DNA of 64,000 nt from Mercurialis annua (Eukaryota > Streptophyta > Magnoliopsida > Malpighiales > Euphorbiaceae), in the NCBI RefSeq assembly GCF_937616625.2, contig NC_065573.1, positions 19,607,001 to 19,671,000 of the forward strand, given 5' to 3'. This document shows positions 53,164 to 64,000 of this stretch, one piece after another. Below the pieces are notes generated by a model. It had not been told where the DNA came from. It saw nothing but the letters and a program-made list of their open reading frames with translations, and did no database searches. Each line of letters starts with the position of its first letter. Within the stretch, counting starts at the first letter, position 1. Position numbers and translations under genes: made by a program.

Positions 53164-55526
53164 GGGGGTTGACATCCCTCTAGCTGCACCCTGCTCGCCT
53201 CGGCATATAGCTAACTTCGTATTTAGAAAGGTTTGAAAAATGGAGTCATCATCTAACTCAGCTAGAAAATGCCTTTTATACCGTCTAGATAGCCTTACTC
53301 GCTTATAGGTGTTATTATCATACATCGGACCGAAAGACAGGGTTCGATGGACATTACCGAAACTCTTGTACTTGCTTATAGATTATATTTTTATTTATTG
53401 GACATATCCGGTTATTTCTTATCTAGACATTCATGCAATTCATAGGATAATATACTGGAAAGTAAACACGTATGAAAGCGATAAAGGAAATTGATAAATC
53501 ATGTTAAGTGCGCATATGACTCGATTTGGATTGGCATGTGAGGCAAGTAGCAGGTACTCCTAAGCATACATCTAATCCTGGAATGTCTATCAGATAACAA
53601 ACAATTGACTGGTCTGGATTATTTTACATGCATAAGGATAAAACTGGATGTCTAAGTAAGATTGATTTTATTAAGCCGTCTTGAATTCCTATACAACCTT
53701 CTAATTATATTTTCATGGCAGTCCTATGATTTCTAGGTGATTTGTTGGACTTGCTGGATTTGATTACTAATTTAGGAGGTTAAGTCCTTTAGCATGTTAA
53801 CATTGGATTTGGACATGTTTTCGAAAGCATTTAAACATTGCAAACTTACACATAGGCAGTTGATATACATACAAGGTTAGATACTTTTAAACCTTGTCAA
53901 ATCAGAGTATTAGGCACTTGCTTATGTCTGACTGTCGATGTGGTCAGAATCAGAGCTTGGTCAGAATACAAAAGTTCTTTTCTCATCGATACGGATCCAT
54001 TGGTTTGAACCGGGGCCAATTCCAAGTTCAGACGAACCCAGAATCGTGTCTAGAAGTTGTAAGTTTCCTCGGGTTTGGGCTTCAAAGTTTGATTGGCTGG
54101 GAAGATTACAAATCTGGGCTTTGAGTCCCGATAAGAATTGGGTTTGACCCATTACAAAGAGAAATAAAGCCTACAAATAATTACAAGTATGTGGGCTCAA
54201 ACGGAGCCTGATTCCGGGTTCAAACGAACCAAGAAATGTGAAAACAAGTATGGATCAAATATGGAAAGATCTGGGAACGATGAATAAGAGGCACCATGGC
54301 GCCACTGGTTGTGGCGGCGGGGCCATGGTGTAGTGGCGGCGGCAGTTCGTTGATTACTTCAGATTTTCATGCAAATCACTTAAACAATGATCAAAACTAA
54401 CAAAACGCATACGAGAATTGAAATCTAAGCCTCCTAACCACTGAAACACATCCTAAAACCATGTTTCTAAGAAGATCTGATGGCAAATATATGTCAAGAA
54501 CATCGATTCTGGAAAAAAGACAGACTATGGCTAAACAGACAATTCTACCTATAGATCTGATCATATTTGACATGTAAGAGCAATTAAAATATGTAAAACA
54601 TCCTAAAAAGAAAATTTCTAATATAGATTTGGTCTAAGCATGACATAATCATCATAATTAACAATTATGGTAATCATGGCAATTATGTCAGAAATAGTAA
54701 TTATAACAGTTTATCAATTAAAACAACAGATCTTGGCAGATCTAGCATGCAAACACATGACAAACAGATAGAGAATATAATTGGATCCTCAAAAGTACTG
54801 TTCTGAGTCCTTGTCCCATTTTCTGGTGATCCGGATGTGAAATCCAGCTTCATATCAGTGCGCAGCAGGACGTTCTTGATTGATTGAAGCGTAGAAGCCT
54901 ATTTGATTGACCAAAATTGTGTGGGAGAAATGTGTGGTTCGGCCAACACTAGTAGATTTTAGCGTTTGTGTTTGATGTTTGATACGTACTGGTGCCACCT
55001 CTGGATAGGTCAACTAAGGGTCCTATTTATAGTGATCAGATTAGGGTTAGGGTTTACAGTGTTAGGGTTAGATCTAAAGTCTATCAATTAGGTGTTTAGA
55101 TTAGATTGAAATATAATTTAGATTATTATTTAATTAAAAATTCGTATTTATTAGGGTTTGTTACATAAAATGGGGTTAAAAGACTATTTTGGTGCTTAAA
55201 AGTATTAAAAATGACTTCTAAGACCCAATGGGTTTGGGTATGGTCAATTTAGCCTGTCAAACTTGCAAATTGGTCCATAAACTTCTAAGACATTGCAATT
55301 AATCCAATTTTTTAGACTTAGATCACAATCGTTTTGGGTTTTTATAAGCTATTTACAGTCAATTACGTTTCAATCCTTCAAGTTTACAACTGCGCACTGA
55401 TCACGCCTACTTGAATTTAAATAAACGAATCGATAGCTCGTCACTCTAACAAATTTCTCTAGAAATCATCATTAGACGCTTCAGTCCCTTATCACTTTTT
55501 ACCTTTCTGGAAAATTGGTGTCTACT
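53164..55526 (-). mobile_element. Second Tat/Ogre-like LTR (solo or truncated)
   Basis: This is collinear with 4990-7414 over about 2.4 kb. On the minus strand it starts with a mutated GTAGACACC terminus near 55526 and ends GATGTCAACCCCC near 53164. Unlike the first copy, no tRNA-Arg-like primer site follows; LINE sequence starts within about 15-100 bp. It includes a GGCGCCACTGG and GGCGGCGG stretch near 54300. Confidence 0.65.
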
Positions 55527-55568
55527 CTATGTAATATAGATAACAATATGTGTCTTAGGTGATATACC

Positions 55569-57085
55569 TGTTAGTGATATGCACTAGGTCAATCATGTTT
55601 GACCATGTTTTGACTTTATCATTTTATTATTTATTGATTGGCAGTTTTTATCATTTTATATTAATGATTAAAATACTTGAATGGTTAATTCTTTCTAAGG
55701 TCATCGAGTATGTGACATGATAGTAGAACCCTTAGGTTTAATAAAAGAATTATATACCATCTATCCCTAGTCTTAATAGAACATTGAGACTAGTATGATG
55801 TCGACTGATGATTATGTTTTACTAATCATGTATATGAGATATTAAGTCAAATCATAGGTGCTATTTGAGAAATAAGGCACTGGATGACCCACTGTGAGAA
55901 TACTACATAGATCACTGTCATAAGTAATTCTCATTACAGTTCTATTAGTATAATCCTTTGACCTTGAAATCATCATGGATTTCTACATAGCTATTTCATA
56001 TTTTGATACAGTCTTACATTATCTTTAACAGGATAATGGAATAGATTGTCATTGGATATGAAAGTAACTATGTGAGAAATGTGAGTGACTGAGAAGGAAT
56101 TTGTCCCTCATTTATTTGAGTAAGATATCTATGGGCCCCTTGAAGAAGATAGACTGAAGAAAATGCATGGCCATGCTAATTGATAAGAAGTTATCATTTT
56201 CAGTCTACTTAGAGTCAAGAAACTAATGATTGAATGTTATAAGGATGACATAACTATGCCTTATATTCAATCTGGATATCGAGAGACAAAGGGATTAAAA
56301 TATTATTGTAAATGGTTAAATCGGATTATCGATATTCATATAACTTGGGTAGTCATAATGTCTTGCTAGAGGCCACTTATGACTTGTGGGCTGAAATAGG
56401 GATTTCGAGCCTACTGCCAACGTTATATGAACCTATAGGGTCGCACACTAAGAACAGGCCCAAAACAGTTATGGGTTGTACAAGCCCAATGTGATTAAGT
56501 GATTAATTATATATATATATATATATAATTCGTAATATATATATATTAATAAATATATATATTAATTCGAAATTTAAGGATAAGTGTTTTCCTTAATTTA
56601 TTATTTTTGGAAGATAATAAATATAGTAATTAATATATATGGATAATTATCAAAAAGGAGTTTTTGATAAACATAAACTTGTAGAATTGCAATGAGATTG
56701 AAATTCGAATTTGTCTCAAACCCTAGTGTTATTTATCACTATAAATACTCATTAAGCAGTTGGTTTGAGAATCACGAAATTCATTATTCACTAAATCACT
56801 AAAATTCGAAATTGCTTGTGAAGCAATAGTGCTAGCACACAAGCACTAGTTTTGGCTAAGGTCTGTTCGTGTGGATACTCGTAGAGGACGCGTTCTTTTG
56901 GAGGCGTTTCTGATCCGAGGCCAGGTATCACCAAAGTGAACCACCTCCTTCCTTCCTACATTGCTGTTGAATTCGACATACAAGTAAGTAATTGTTCTGC
57001 TTAATTCGAATTACATGGATCTTGGTTTGGGTTTTTAGATAATTTTTGAAATTCCGCTGCGTTATGAACCAATAAAACCCAAAAG
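55569..57085 (+). repeat. 5' LTR of the copia element
   Basis: It starts TGTTAGTGATATGCACTAGG. The 3' boundary is set by the primer site; the last bases (AATAAAACCCAAAAG) do not give a clear CA end, so the boundary is uncertain by about 6 bp. A TATA box CTATAAATA is at 56739-56747 (63859 in the 3' LTR). Small open frames inside the LTR are not conserved proteins. Confidence 0.88.
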
Positions 57086-57098
57086 TGGTATCGGAGCT
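57086..57098 (+). promoter_or_regulatory. Primer binding site of the copia element
   Basis: TGGTATCGGAGCT differs at one position from TGGTATCAGAGC, complementary to initiator tRNA-Met. Confidence 0.8.
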
Positions 57099-57404
57099 GC
57101 TTGTAATTTGATTAATTAGATTCTGAGTATATATGTGATATATGCTTATTGTATGTTCTGTTTTGAAAAAGGGGTTGTTTTTCGAAATTGTTTTTGAAGG
57201 AATTATAATTCGTTGTAATTATAAATAAAACGTTTATGTGATTAATTGTATGAAAAATAGTATGAAGAATTAATTTGATTAATTGTTTAATGTGATTAAA
57301 ACTTCGAATATACTGTTCTAAATTAATATTACGTTTTAATTTGATTAAAGGTTTCGTAGTATTAATGTTCATACGAATTGATAAGAAAAGGGGAAACAGA
57401 ATAA

Positions 57405-57640
57405 TAAAACTGTTTTTGAATAAGGATTAGTAAACTGTTTATGAAACTGTTTTAATTCTATTAGGAAAACTGTTTTTGAATAGGATTAGTAAACTGTTTG
57501 TGAAACTGGTTTTAATTCTATTAGTAATTCTGTTTTGAATAGGATTAGTAAACTGTTTGTAAAACTGTTTTGATTCAATTAGTAATTCTGTTTTGATAGG
57601 ATTAGTAAACTGTTTGTGAAACTGTTTTGATTCTATTGAT
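57405..57640. repeat. Minisatellite, four units of 57-60 bp, in the copia leader
   Basis: Each unit contains CTGTTTTTGAATAGGATTAG or a close variant, TAAACTGTTTGTGAAACTG and TTTTAATTCTATTAG. Adjacent units differ by a few bases. Confidence 0.85.
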
Positions 57641-57952
57641 AAAACTGTGTTTAATTATGTTATGAACATAATTTATAAAACTGTATTTAATTCTGCTATG
57701 AGCCGAATTAATGAAACTGTTGTTATTTAAGTGTTAAATAAATTGTTTCTGAACAGTTTTTAAGATGCATTAATTAGGGTTTTGGGGTTATTTTAATCTG
57801 TTCCGAACATATTAAAATAAACCGTAATCAGTTAAGATTATTGATTTCGGATAAAGAAATTTTAATTATGTTAAGAGTAACATGTGAGAAAAATTTCTGG
57901 ACCCGCTAGTCGGTTAGCGGGACCACGCTTAGGGCGCTGCCCCCAGACCCCG

Positions 57953-57973
57953 CCAAGGGGCCGCGCCCCTTGG
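57953..57973. repeat. GC-rich perfect hairpin in the copia leader
   Basis: CCAAGGGG and CCCCTTGG (8-bp arms) surround the loop CCGCG. It sits in an 80-bp GC-rich island (GGGCGCTGCCCCCAGACCCC upstream) in a very AT-rich element. A role in RNA packaging or dimerisation is possible but unproven. Confidence 0.75.
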
Positions 57974-58705
57974 ACCCCGCTGATACACCCCATTAAGGAC
58001 CGTTATCCTTTTAAGCCGGCGTGTTTTTGTCATGTATTTTATTTTAATACTTTAATGATAAATTTTAAATATGATTTAAATTATCATGAATAACATATTT
58101 ATATGATTGTTGTTAAATATGATTTAAAATAGTAAAATAATATGTTTTTAATGTTTATCTTATTGGTTATATGCTTTGCATGATTATTTTACATGTGATA
58201 AGATAGGATAACTAAATAGGATAAATAACAAACCCTTATTTAATATTAAGTCTTCAATATACCTCCCATTGTAATAACACTTATCAAGACTTAGATTGCT
58301 ATGTCTAGGTTATGCCAAAGCATGATGTATAAAGTCATCTAAGTAAGATAAGTTGGATAAAAGTGATATCCATATGTTTGATTTGGTTAGACTTAACTAG
58401 GTTATCAAAATAGTTTTGAACCTAGGGTATAAGATAGAATATCAAGACTACATGTGATGTTAATATTCTATGTTCAAGAATTGCAAGAGATGTAATTGGT
58501 AAAGTGTTACCTACCTAAATAAACCACACTTAAAGTGATAAGCCAAAGCTTACTTGAAGTAGGGTGAAATATGGATCTTGTCCCACTATTATTTTTCAAT
58601 TGTTGAAATTAACATTAAGGGTTTTTATATGAATTATGGATATATGTTGTGGGAATTTTATTGTGCCTTTTATTAAATGCTACTTGTATATTTATTGTTG
58701 TAGAG

Positions 58706-61700
58706 ATGGCTACAAACATTACACCTACTTCATCAGTGCGATCAATCCTTGAGAAGGATAAGCTCAATGGCACTAACTTTCTGGACTGGTGCAGAAAACT
58801 AAGAATTGTTCTTAGGCAAGAAAGAAAGGAATATATCCTTGATCAACCCCTCCCTGAGGAACCAGCTCCTGCTGCTACTAGAGCTCAAAGGGATGCTTAT
58901 ACGAAGCATCTCAATGACTCTACTGATGTCACTTGCATTATGCTTGGATGCATGGAGAATGAACTCCAAAAGCAAATGATGGAATTGGATGCGAACACCA
59001 TGATTACTGATCTCATGGAAATGTTCCAAGAGAGAGCAAGAATTGAAAGGTTCAATACCATCAAGGATTTGCTTTCTTGCAAGTTGACTACTAGCGGCTC
59101 AGTTAGTCCTCATGTTTTGAAGATGAAGGGTCATCTTGAACATTTGGACAGGCTCGGTCTCCCAATTGCCCAAGAGTTGGCTACAGACATTATTCTCCAA
59201 TCTTTGCCTGAGGCTTATGATGGTTTCATCATGAACTTCAATATGCATAATATGGAGAAGACCACCACAGAGTTGCATGGGATGCTTCAAACTGCTGAAA
59301 AGAACATCAAGAATGAGATTAAGGAGGTTCTTATGGTCAACAAGGGAAAGGGTATGAAAAGGTCTGGTAAGGGCAAGGGAAAGGCTTTCAAGAAGTCTAA
59401 GCCCAAGTCCAAGCCCAAGACCAAGGATGAACCCAAAGCAAAACCGCCAAAGGAAGGAACTTGCTTTTTCTGCAAGGAACCTGGACATTGGAAAAGGAAT
59501 TGCAAGAAATATCTGGATGATCTGAAGAAGAACAAGGGTAGTGAGACTACCACTTCAGGTATTCATGTTATAGAAATTAATCTTTCTACTTCTGATTCAT
59601 GGGTATTAGATACTGGATCTGGATCTCACATTTGTACTAATGTGCAGGGTCTCAAAAGGAGTAGAAGTTTGACAAAAGGCGAAGTGGACCTATGAGTTGG
59701 CAATGGAGCAAGAGTTGCTGCTTTAGCTATAGGGACTTATGAGTTATCTTTGCCTAATGGACTTATTTTATCTTTGAACAATTGTTATTATGTACCTACC
59801 ATGTGTAGGAATATTATTTTTGTTTCTTATTTGGACAAGGATGGTTTTGAATTTATTATTAGGAATAATAAATGCAGTATTTCGCATAATAACATTCTTT
59901 ATGGATATGCTCCACGCAGTAGTGGTCTTTATATTTTAAATGTTGAAGACACTAATGAAAAATCAGTCTATAACATCAATGCTAAGAAGTTTAAGTCAAA
60001 TGATTTAAACTCTACTTATCTCTGGCATTGTCGTTTAGGCCATATAAATGAGAAACGCATATCAAAACTTCAAAGAGATGGACTTTTGAATTCATTTGAT
60101 TATGAATCATTTGAAACATGTGAATCTTGTCTAATGGGCAAAATGACAAAAACACCTTTTATTGGACAAGATGAAAGAGCTAAAAACTTATTGGGCCTTA
60201 TACATACAGATGTATGTGGTCCATTAAGTACAAATGCTAGAGGTGGATTTCAGTACTTCATTACTTTTACTGATGATCTCAGTAGATATGGTTATGTTTA
60301 TCTGATGAAACATAAATCTGAATCTTTTGAAAAGTTCAAAATATTTAAGAATGAAGTACAAAATCAACTTGGTAAAAATATTAAAACACTAAGATCTGAT
60401 CGAGGTGGTGAATATTTAAGCCAAGAATTTGTAGATCATCTAAGAGATTGTGGGATCGTTTCTCAATTGACTCCACCTGGAACACCACAATGGAATGGTG
60501 TGTCTGAACGGAGAAATCGAACTCTATTGGATATGGTTCGATCAATGATGAGTCAAACTGATCTTCCAATCTCATTTTGGGGTTATGCTTTAGAAACCGC
60601 TGCATTCATTTTGAATAGAGTTCCATCAAAGGCAGTTGAAAAGACACCATATGAGATATGGACTGGAAAAACTCCTAGTTTGTCTTTTCTTAAGATTTGG
60701 GGATGTCAAGCTTATGTGAAGCGACTAATTTCAGATAAATTAGCACCCAAATCTGACAAATGCCTTTTTGTAGGATATCCTAAAGAAACTAAAGGATATT
60801 ACTTCTACAATGCTTATGAGAACAAAGTGTTTGTTGCTCGAAATGGTATCTTTTTGGAAAAGGAATTTATTTCCAAAGGAACCAGTGGGAGTACAGTACA
60901 ACTTGAAGAAATTCAAGAACCACAAAATAGCATTGTACCAAGTATGGAACCTCAAAAGAATCAACAAGCAATTGCTGAACCAGTACAAGTACCACAAGGC
61001 CAAAGGAGGTCTGATAGGACACGTCATAATCCTATGAGATATGGATTTCTCATTACTGAGAACAATGATATGATGATTGTGGATCAAGAAGAACCCACAT
61101 CCTATCAAGAGGCCATAAATAGTCCTGACTCTGAAAAATGTCTCGAAGCCATGAGATCTGAAATGCAATCCATGTATGATAATCAAGTTTGGACCTTGAT
61201 TGACCCAACGGATGGTGTAAAAACCATTGGGTGCAAATGGGTCTTCAAAATGAAGACTGACATGGATGGCAATGTGCATACCTATAAAGCAAGACTAGTT
61301 GCAAAAGGTTTCAGACAAATACATGGTATAGACTATGATGAAACCTTTTCACCAGTTGCTATGCTCAAATCCATTCGAATTCTCCTTGCCATAGCTGCAT
61401 ATTATGACTATGAGATATGGCAAATGGATGTCAAAACAGCGTTTCTTAATGGAAACTTACTTGAGGATGTGTACATGACACAACCTGAGGGTTTTGCCAG
61501 TCCAGAGAATTCTGGAAAGGTTTGCAAGCTTCAAAAATCCATTTATGGATTAAAGCAAGCTTCTCGGAGTTGGAATCTTCGTTTTGATGAAGCAATCAAA
61601 GAGTTTGGATTCATCAAGAATGAAAATGAACCTTGTGTATACAAGAAGGTTAGTGGGAGCGCGATTGTTTTCTTAGTGCTTTATGTTGATGACATACTAC

Positions 61701-62674
61701 TCATTGGAAACGACATTCCCATACTGCAAAATGCTAAATCATGGTTAGGGAAGTGTTTTTCAATGAAAGACTTGGGCGATGCTGCTTATATATTAGGCAT
61801 CAAGATCTATAGAGATAGATCTAGAAGACTCATTGGCCTAAGTCAAAGCACTTATGTTGATAAGGTATTAAACAGGTTTAGTATGCAAGACTCCAAGAGA
61901 GGATTCTTGCCAATGTCACATGGCATCAGTCTCAGCAAGACTCAGTGTCCTAAGACACAGGATGAGCGAGACCGCATGAGTAAGATTCCATATGCTTCTG
62001 CTATTGGATCTATCATGTATGCAATGTTGTGCACTCGACCTGATGTCTCGTATGCTTTGAGTACAACGAGCAGATACCAGTCAAATCCAGGTGAAAGTCA
62101 CTGGGCAGCAGTTAAGAACATCCTTAAGTACTTGAGAAGAACCAAGGATGCATTCTTGCTATATGGTGGTCAGGAAGATGAGCTGATTGTAAAGGGTTAC
62201 ACAGACGCTAGCTTCCAAACTGACATTGATGATTATAAATCACAGTCAGGATATGTGTTTTGTTTGAATGGAGGTGCTTTTAGCTGGAAGAGCTCGAAGC
62301 AGGACACCGTTGCTGATTCTACAACACAAGCTGAGTATATAGCTGCTTCAGACGCAGCTAAGGAGGCTGTTTGGATCAAAAAGTTCATAACTGGATTAGG
62401 AGTTGTTCCTAGTATATCCGATCCAGTGAACTTGTTATGTGATAACAATGGGGCCATAGCACAAGCAAAGGAGCCCAGATCACATCAGCGATCCAAACAC
62501 ATACTTAGACGTTATCATCTCATTCGAGAAATCATTGAGAGAGGAGACGTGAAGATATGCAGAGTTTCGACAAATGATAATGTTGCTGATCCACTAACTA
62601 AGGCTCTTCCACAGCCTAAGCATGAGGGTCATACTAGGTCCATGGGAATTAGATTTAATGTAGATCGGGCCTAG
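58706..62674 (+). pseudogene. Copia (Angela-like) gag-pol polyprotein with one nonsense codon
   Basis: From ATG 58706 the frame has 1322 codons, broken only by TGA at 59693-59695. Gag has the UBN2-type core (LNGTNFLDWCRKLRIVLRQE) and a CCHC knuckle CFFCKEPGHWKRNC near residues 253-266. The protease motif is VLDTGSGSHI near 300. After the stop: GAG-pre-integrase (LWHCRLGHINEKRI, CESCLMGK), integrase (TDVCGPL, FTDDLSRYG, RSDRGGEYLS), reverse transcriptase (WQMDVKTAFLNGNL, LYVDDILLIGND near 990) and RNase H (GYTDASFQTD, DSTTQAEYIAASDAAKE near 1200). The stop falls in DL-R-VGNGARV, where Arg is expected: CGA to TGA. The upstream ATG-like codons before 58706 were rejected because MATN... begins the conserved gag. 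Confidence 0.93.
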
Positions 62675-62677
62675 TGC

Positions 62678-62688
62678 AAGTGGGAGAT
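62678..62688 (+). promoter_or_regulatory. Polypurine tract of the copia element
   Basis: AAGTGGGAGAT directly precedes the TG of the 3' LTR, as in many plant copia elements. Confidence 0.8.
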
Positions 62689-64000
62689 TGTTAGTGATAT
62701 GCACTAGGTCAATCATGTTTGACCATGTTTTGACTTTATCATTTTATTATTTATTGATTGGCAGTTTTTATCATTTTATATTAATGATTAAAATACTTGA
62801 ATGGTTAATTCTTTCTAAGGTCATCGAGTATGTGACATGATAGTAGAACCCTTAGGTTTAATAAAAGAATTATATACCATCTATCCCTAGTCTTAATAGA
62901 ACATTGAGACTAGTATGATGTCGACTGATGATTATGTTTTACTAATCATGTATAAGAGATATTAAGTCAAATCATAGGTGCTATTTGAGAAATAAGGCAC
63001 TGGATGACCCACTGTGAGAATACTACATAGATCACTGTCATAAGTAATTCTCATTACAGTTCTATTAGTATAATCCTTTGACCTTGAAATCATCATGGAT
63101 TTCTACATAGCTATTTCATATTTTGATACAGTCTTACATTATCTTTAACAGGATAATGGAATAGATTGTCATTGGATATGAAAGTAACTATGTGAGAAAT
63201 GTGAGTGACTGAGAAGGAATTTGTCCCTCATTTATTTGAGTAAGATATCTATGGGCCCCTTGAAGAAGATAGACTGAAGAAAATGCATGGCCATGCTAAT
63301 TGATAAGAAGTTATCATTTTCAGTCTACTTAGAGTCAAGAAACTAATGATTGAATGTTATAAGGATGACATAACTATGCCTTATATTCAATCTGGATATC
63401 GAGAGACAAAGGGATTAAAATATTATTGTAAATGGTTAAATCGGATTATCGATATTCATATAACTTGGGTAGTCATAATGTCTTGCTAGAGGCCACTTAT
63501 GACTTGTGGGCTGAAATAGGGATTTCGAGCCTACTGCCAACGTTATATGAACCTATAGGGTCGCACACTAAGAACAGGCCCAAAACAGTTATGGGTTGTA
63601 CAAGCCCAATGTGATTAAGTGATTAATTATATATATATATATATAATTCGTAATATATATATATTAATAAATATATATATTAATTCGAAATTTAAGGATA
63701 AGTGTTTTCCTTAATTTATTATTTTTGGAAGATAATAAATATAGTAATTAATATATATGGATAATTATCAAAAAGGAGTTTTTGATAAACATAAACTTGT
63801 AGAATTGCAATGAGATTGAAATTCGAATTTGTCTCAAACCCTAGTGTTATTTATCACTATAAATACTCATTAAGCAGTTGGTTTGAGAATCACGAAATTC
63901 ATTATTCACTAAATCACTAAAATTCGAAATTGCTTGTGAAGCAATAGTGCTAGCACACAAGCACTAGTTTTGGCTAAGGTCTGTTCGTGTGGATACTCGT
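62689..64000 (+). repeat. 3' LTR of the copia element (partial)
   Basis: It starts at the same TGTTAGTGATATG as the 5' LTR (offset 7120) and runs to the window end; about 200 bp are missing. Confidence 0.93.

Larger units (their letters stand above)
57099..58705 (+). other. Long untranslated leader of the copia element
   Basis: This 1.6-kb leader between primer site and gag has no long ORF. It contains a minisatellite (57405-57640) and a GC-rich hairpin island (57898-57982); the remainder is AT-rich. Confidence 0.7.
55569..64000 (+). mobile_element. Angela-like Ty1/copia retrotransposon, 3' end cut by the window
   Basis: It has a 5' LTR at 55569, a primer site at 57086, a 1.6-kb leader with a minisatellite and a GC-rich hairpin, a gag-pol frame at 58706-62674 with one nonsense codon, a purine tract and a 3' LTR from 62689. 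The 1312 visible bases of the 3' LTR match the 5' LTR with one substitution (near 55825/62945) and a 2-base difference in an AT run, so the insertion is young. Integrase and RT motifs and the 1.5-kb LTR fit the Angela lineage. Confidence 0.92.

Noticed and set aside
53894..54152. Overlapping frames on both strands
   Set aside because: They lie within the second Tat/Ogre-like LTR and are not conserved in the first copy.
56312..56494. A 60-codon frame repeated at 63432
   Set aside because: It is part of the copia LTR, present twice because LTRs are repeated, with no domain.

Overview
This window is nuclear DNA from a flowering plant, most likely a eudicot. It is AT-rich, contains two intronless DREB-type AP2/ERF genes, and carries a TTTAGGG-type telomeric repeat inside a transposon. 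It also holds a dense nest of plant-specific transposable elements: L1-type LINEs with an RRM-type ORF1, an En/Spm (CACTA) element, a chromodomain Ty3/gypsy element, Tat/Ogre-like LTRs and an Angela-like Ty1/copia element. I could not assign a species from sequence alone.

Left flank (1-7.8 kb): a miniature non-autonomous copia-type retrotransposon (TRIM-like, minus strand) at the edge; then the 5' end of a Tat/Ogre-like element on the minus strand, with a tRNA-Arg-like primer site, whose LTR is split by a decayed solo LTR related to the gypsy element at 29-42 kb. 7.8-13.6 kb: a full-length L1-type LINE with both ORFs open and a 15-bp target-site duplication, inserted in a 31-bp minisatellite. 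14.3-14.8 kb: a DREB-like gene on the plus strand.

16.7-48.5 kb is one nested complex. An old minus-strand LINE (ORF1 remnants near 48.4 kb, 3' end near 16.8 kb) is split by a 27.2-kb CACTA element at 17184-44375, which has perfect 28-bp terminal inverted repeats and a TTA duplication. The CACTA element carries a TNP2-like transposase with a premature stop and a homopolymer frameshift, a third ORF of 'putative plant transposon protein' type with a coiled-coil tail, and a TNPA-like (Transposase_24) gene of about seven exons. A young Tekay-like gypsy element sits in intron 3 of the TNPA-like gene in a rearranged order: LTR, CACTA exons 4-7 plus part of the subterminal array, gypsy interior without its primer site, LTR, then the same CACTA segment again. 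A 4.7-kb block is thus present twice, 10.06 kb apart, nearly identical.

Right flank (48.9-64 kb): a second, CBF/DREB1-like gene on the minus strand, convergent with the first; a 5'-truncated LINE carrying a 0.4-kb foldback MITE; a second Tat/Ogre-like LTR; and an almost complete Angela-like copia element whose gag-pol frame is broken by a single TGA and whose 3' LTR runs off the window.

Only the two AP2/ERF genes look like host genes; all other coding sequence is transposon-derived. The most notable structures are a perfect 90-bp palindrome beside the old LINE, the duplicated LTR+CACTA block, the extra CACTA ORF with recurring CTCGAG/CGTCGA clusters, and telomeric repeats inside the CACTA element.
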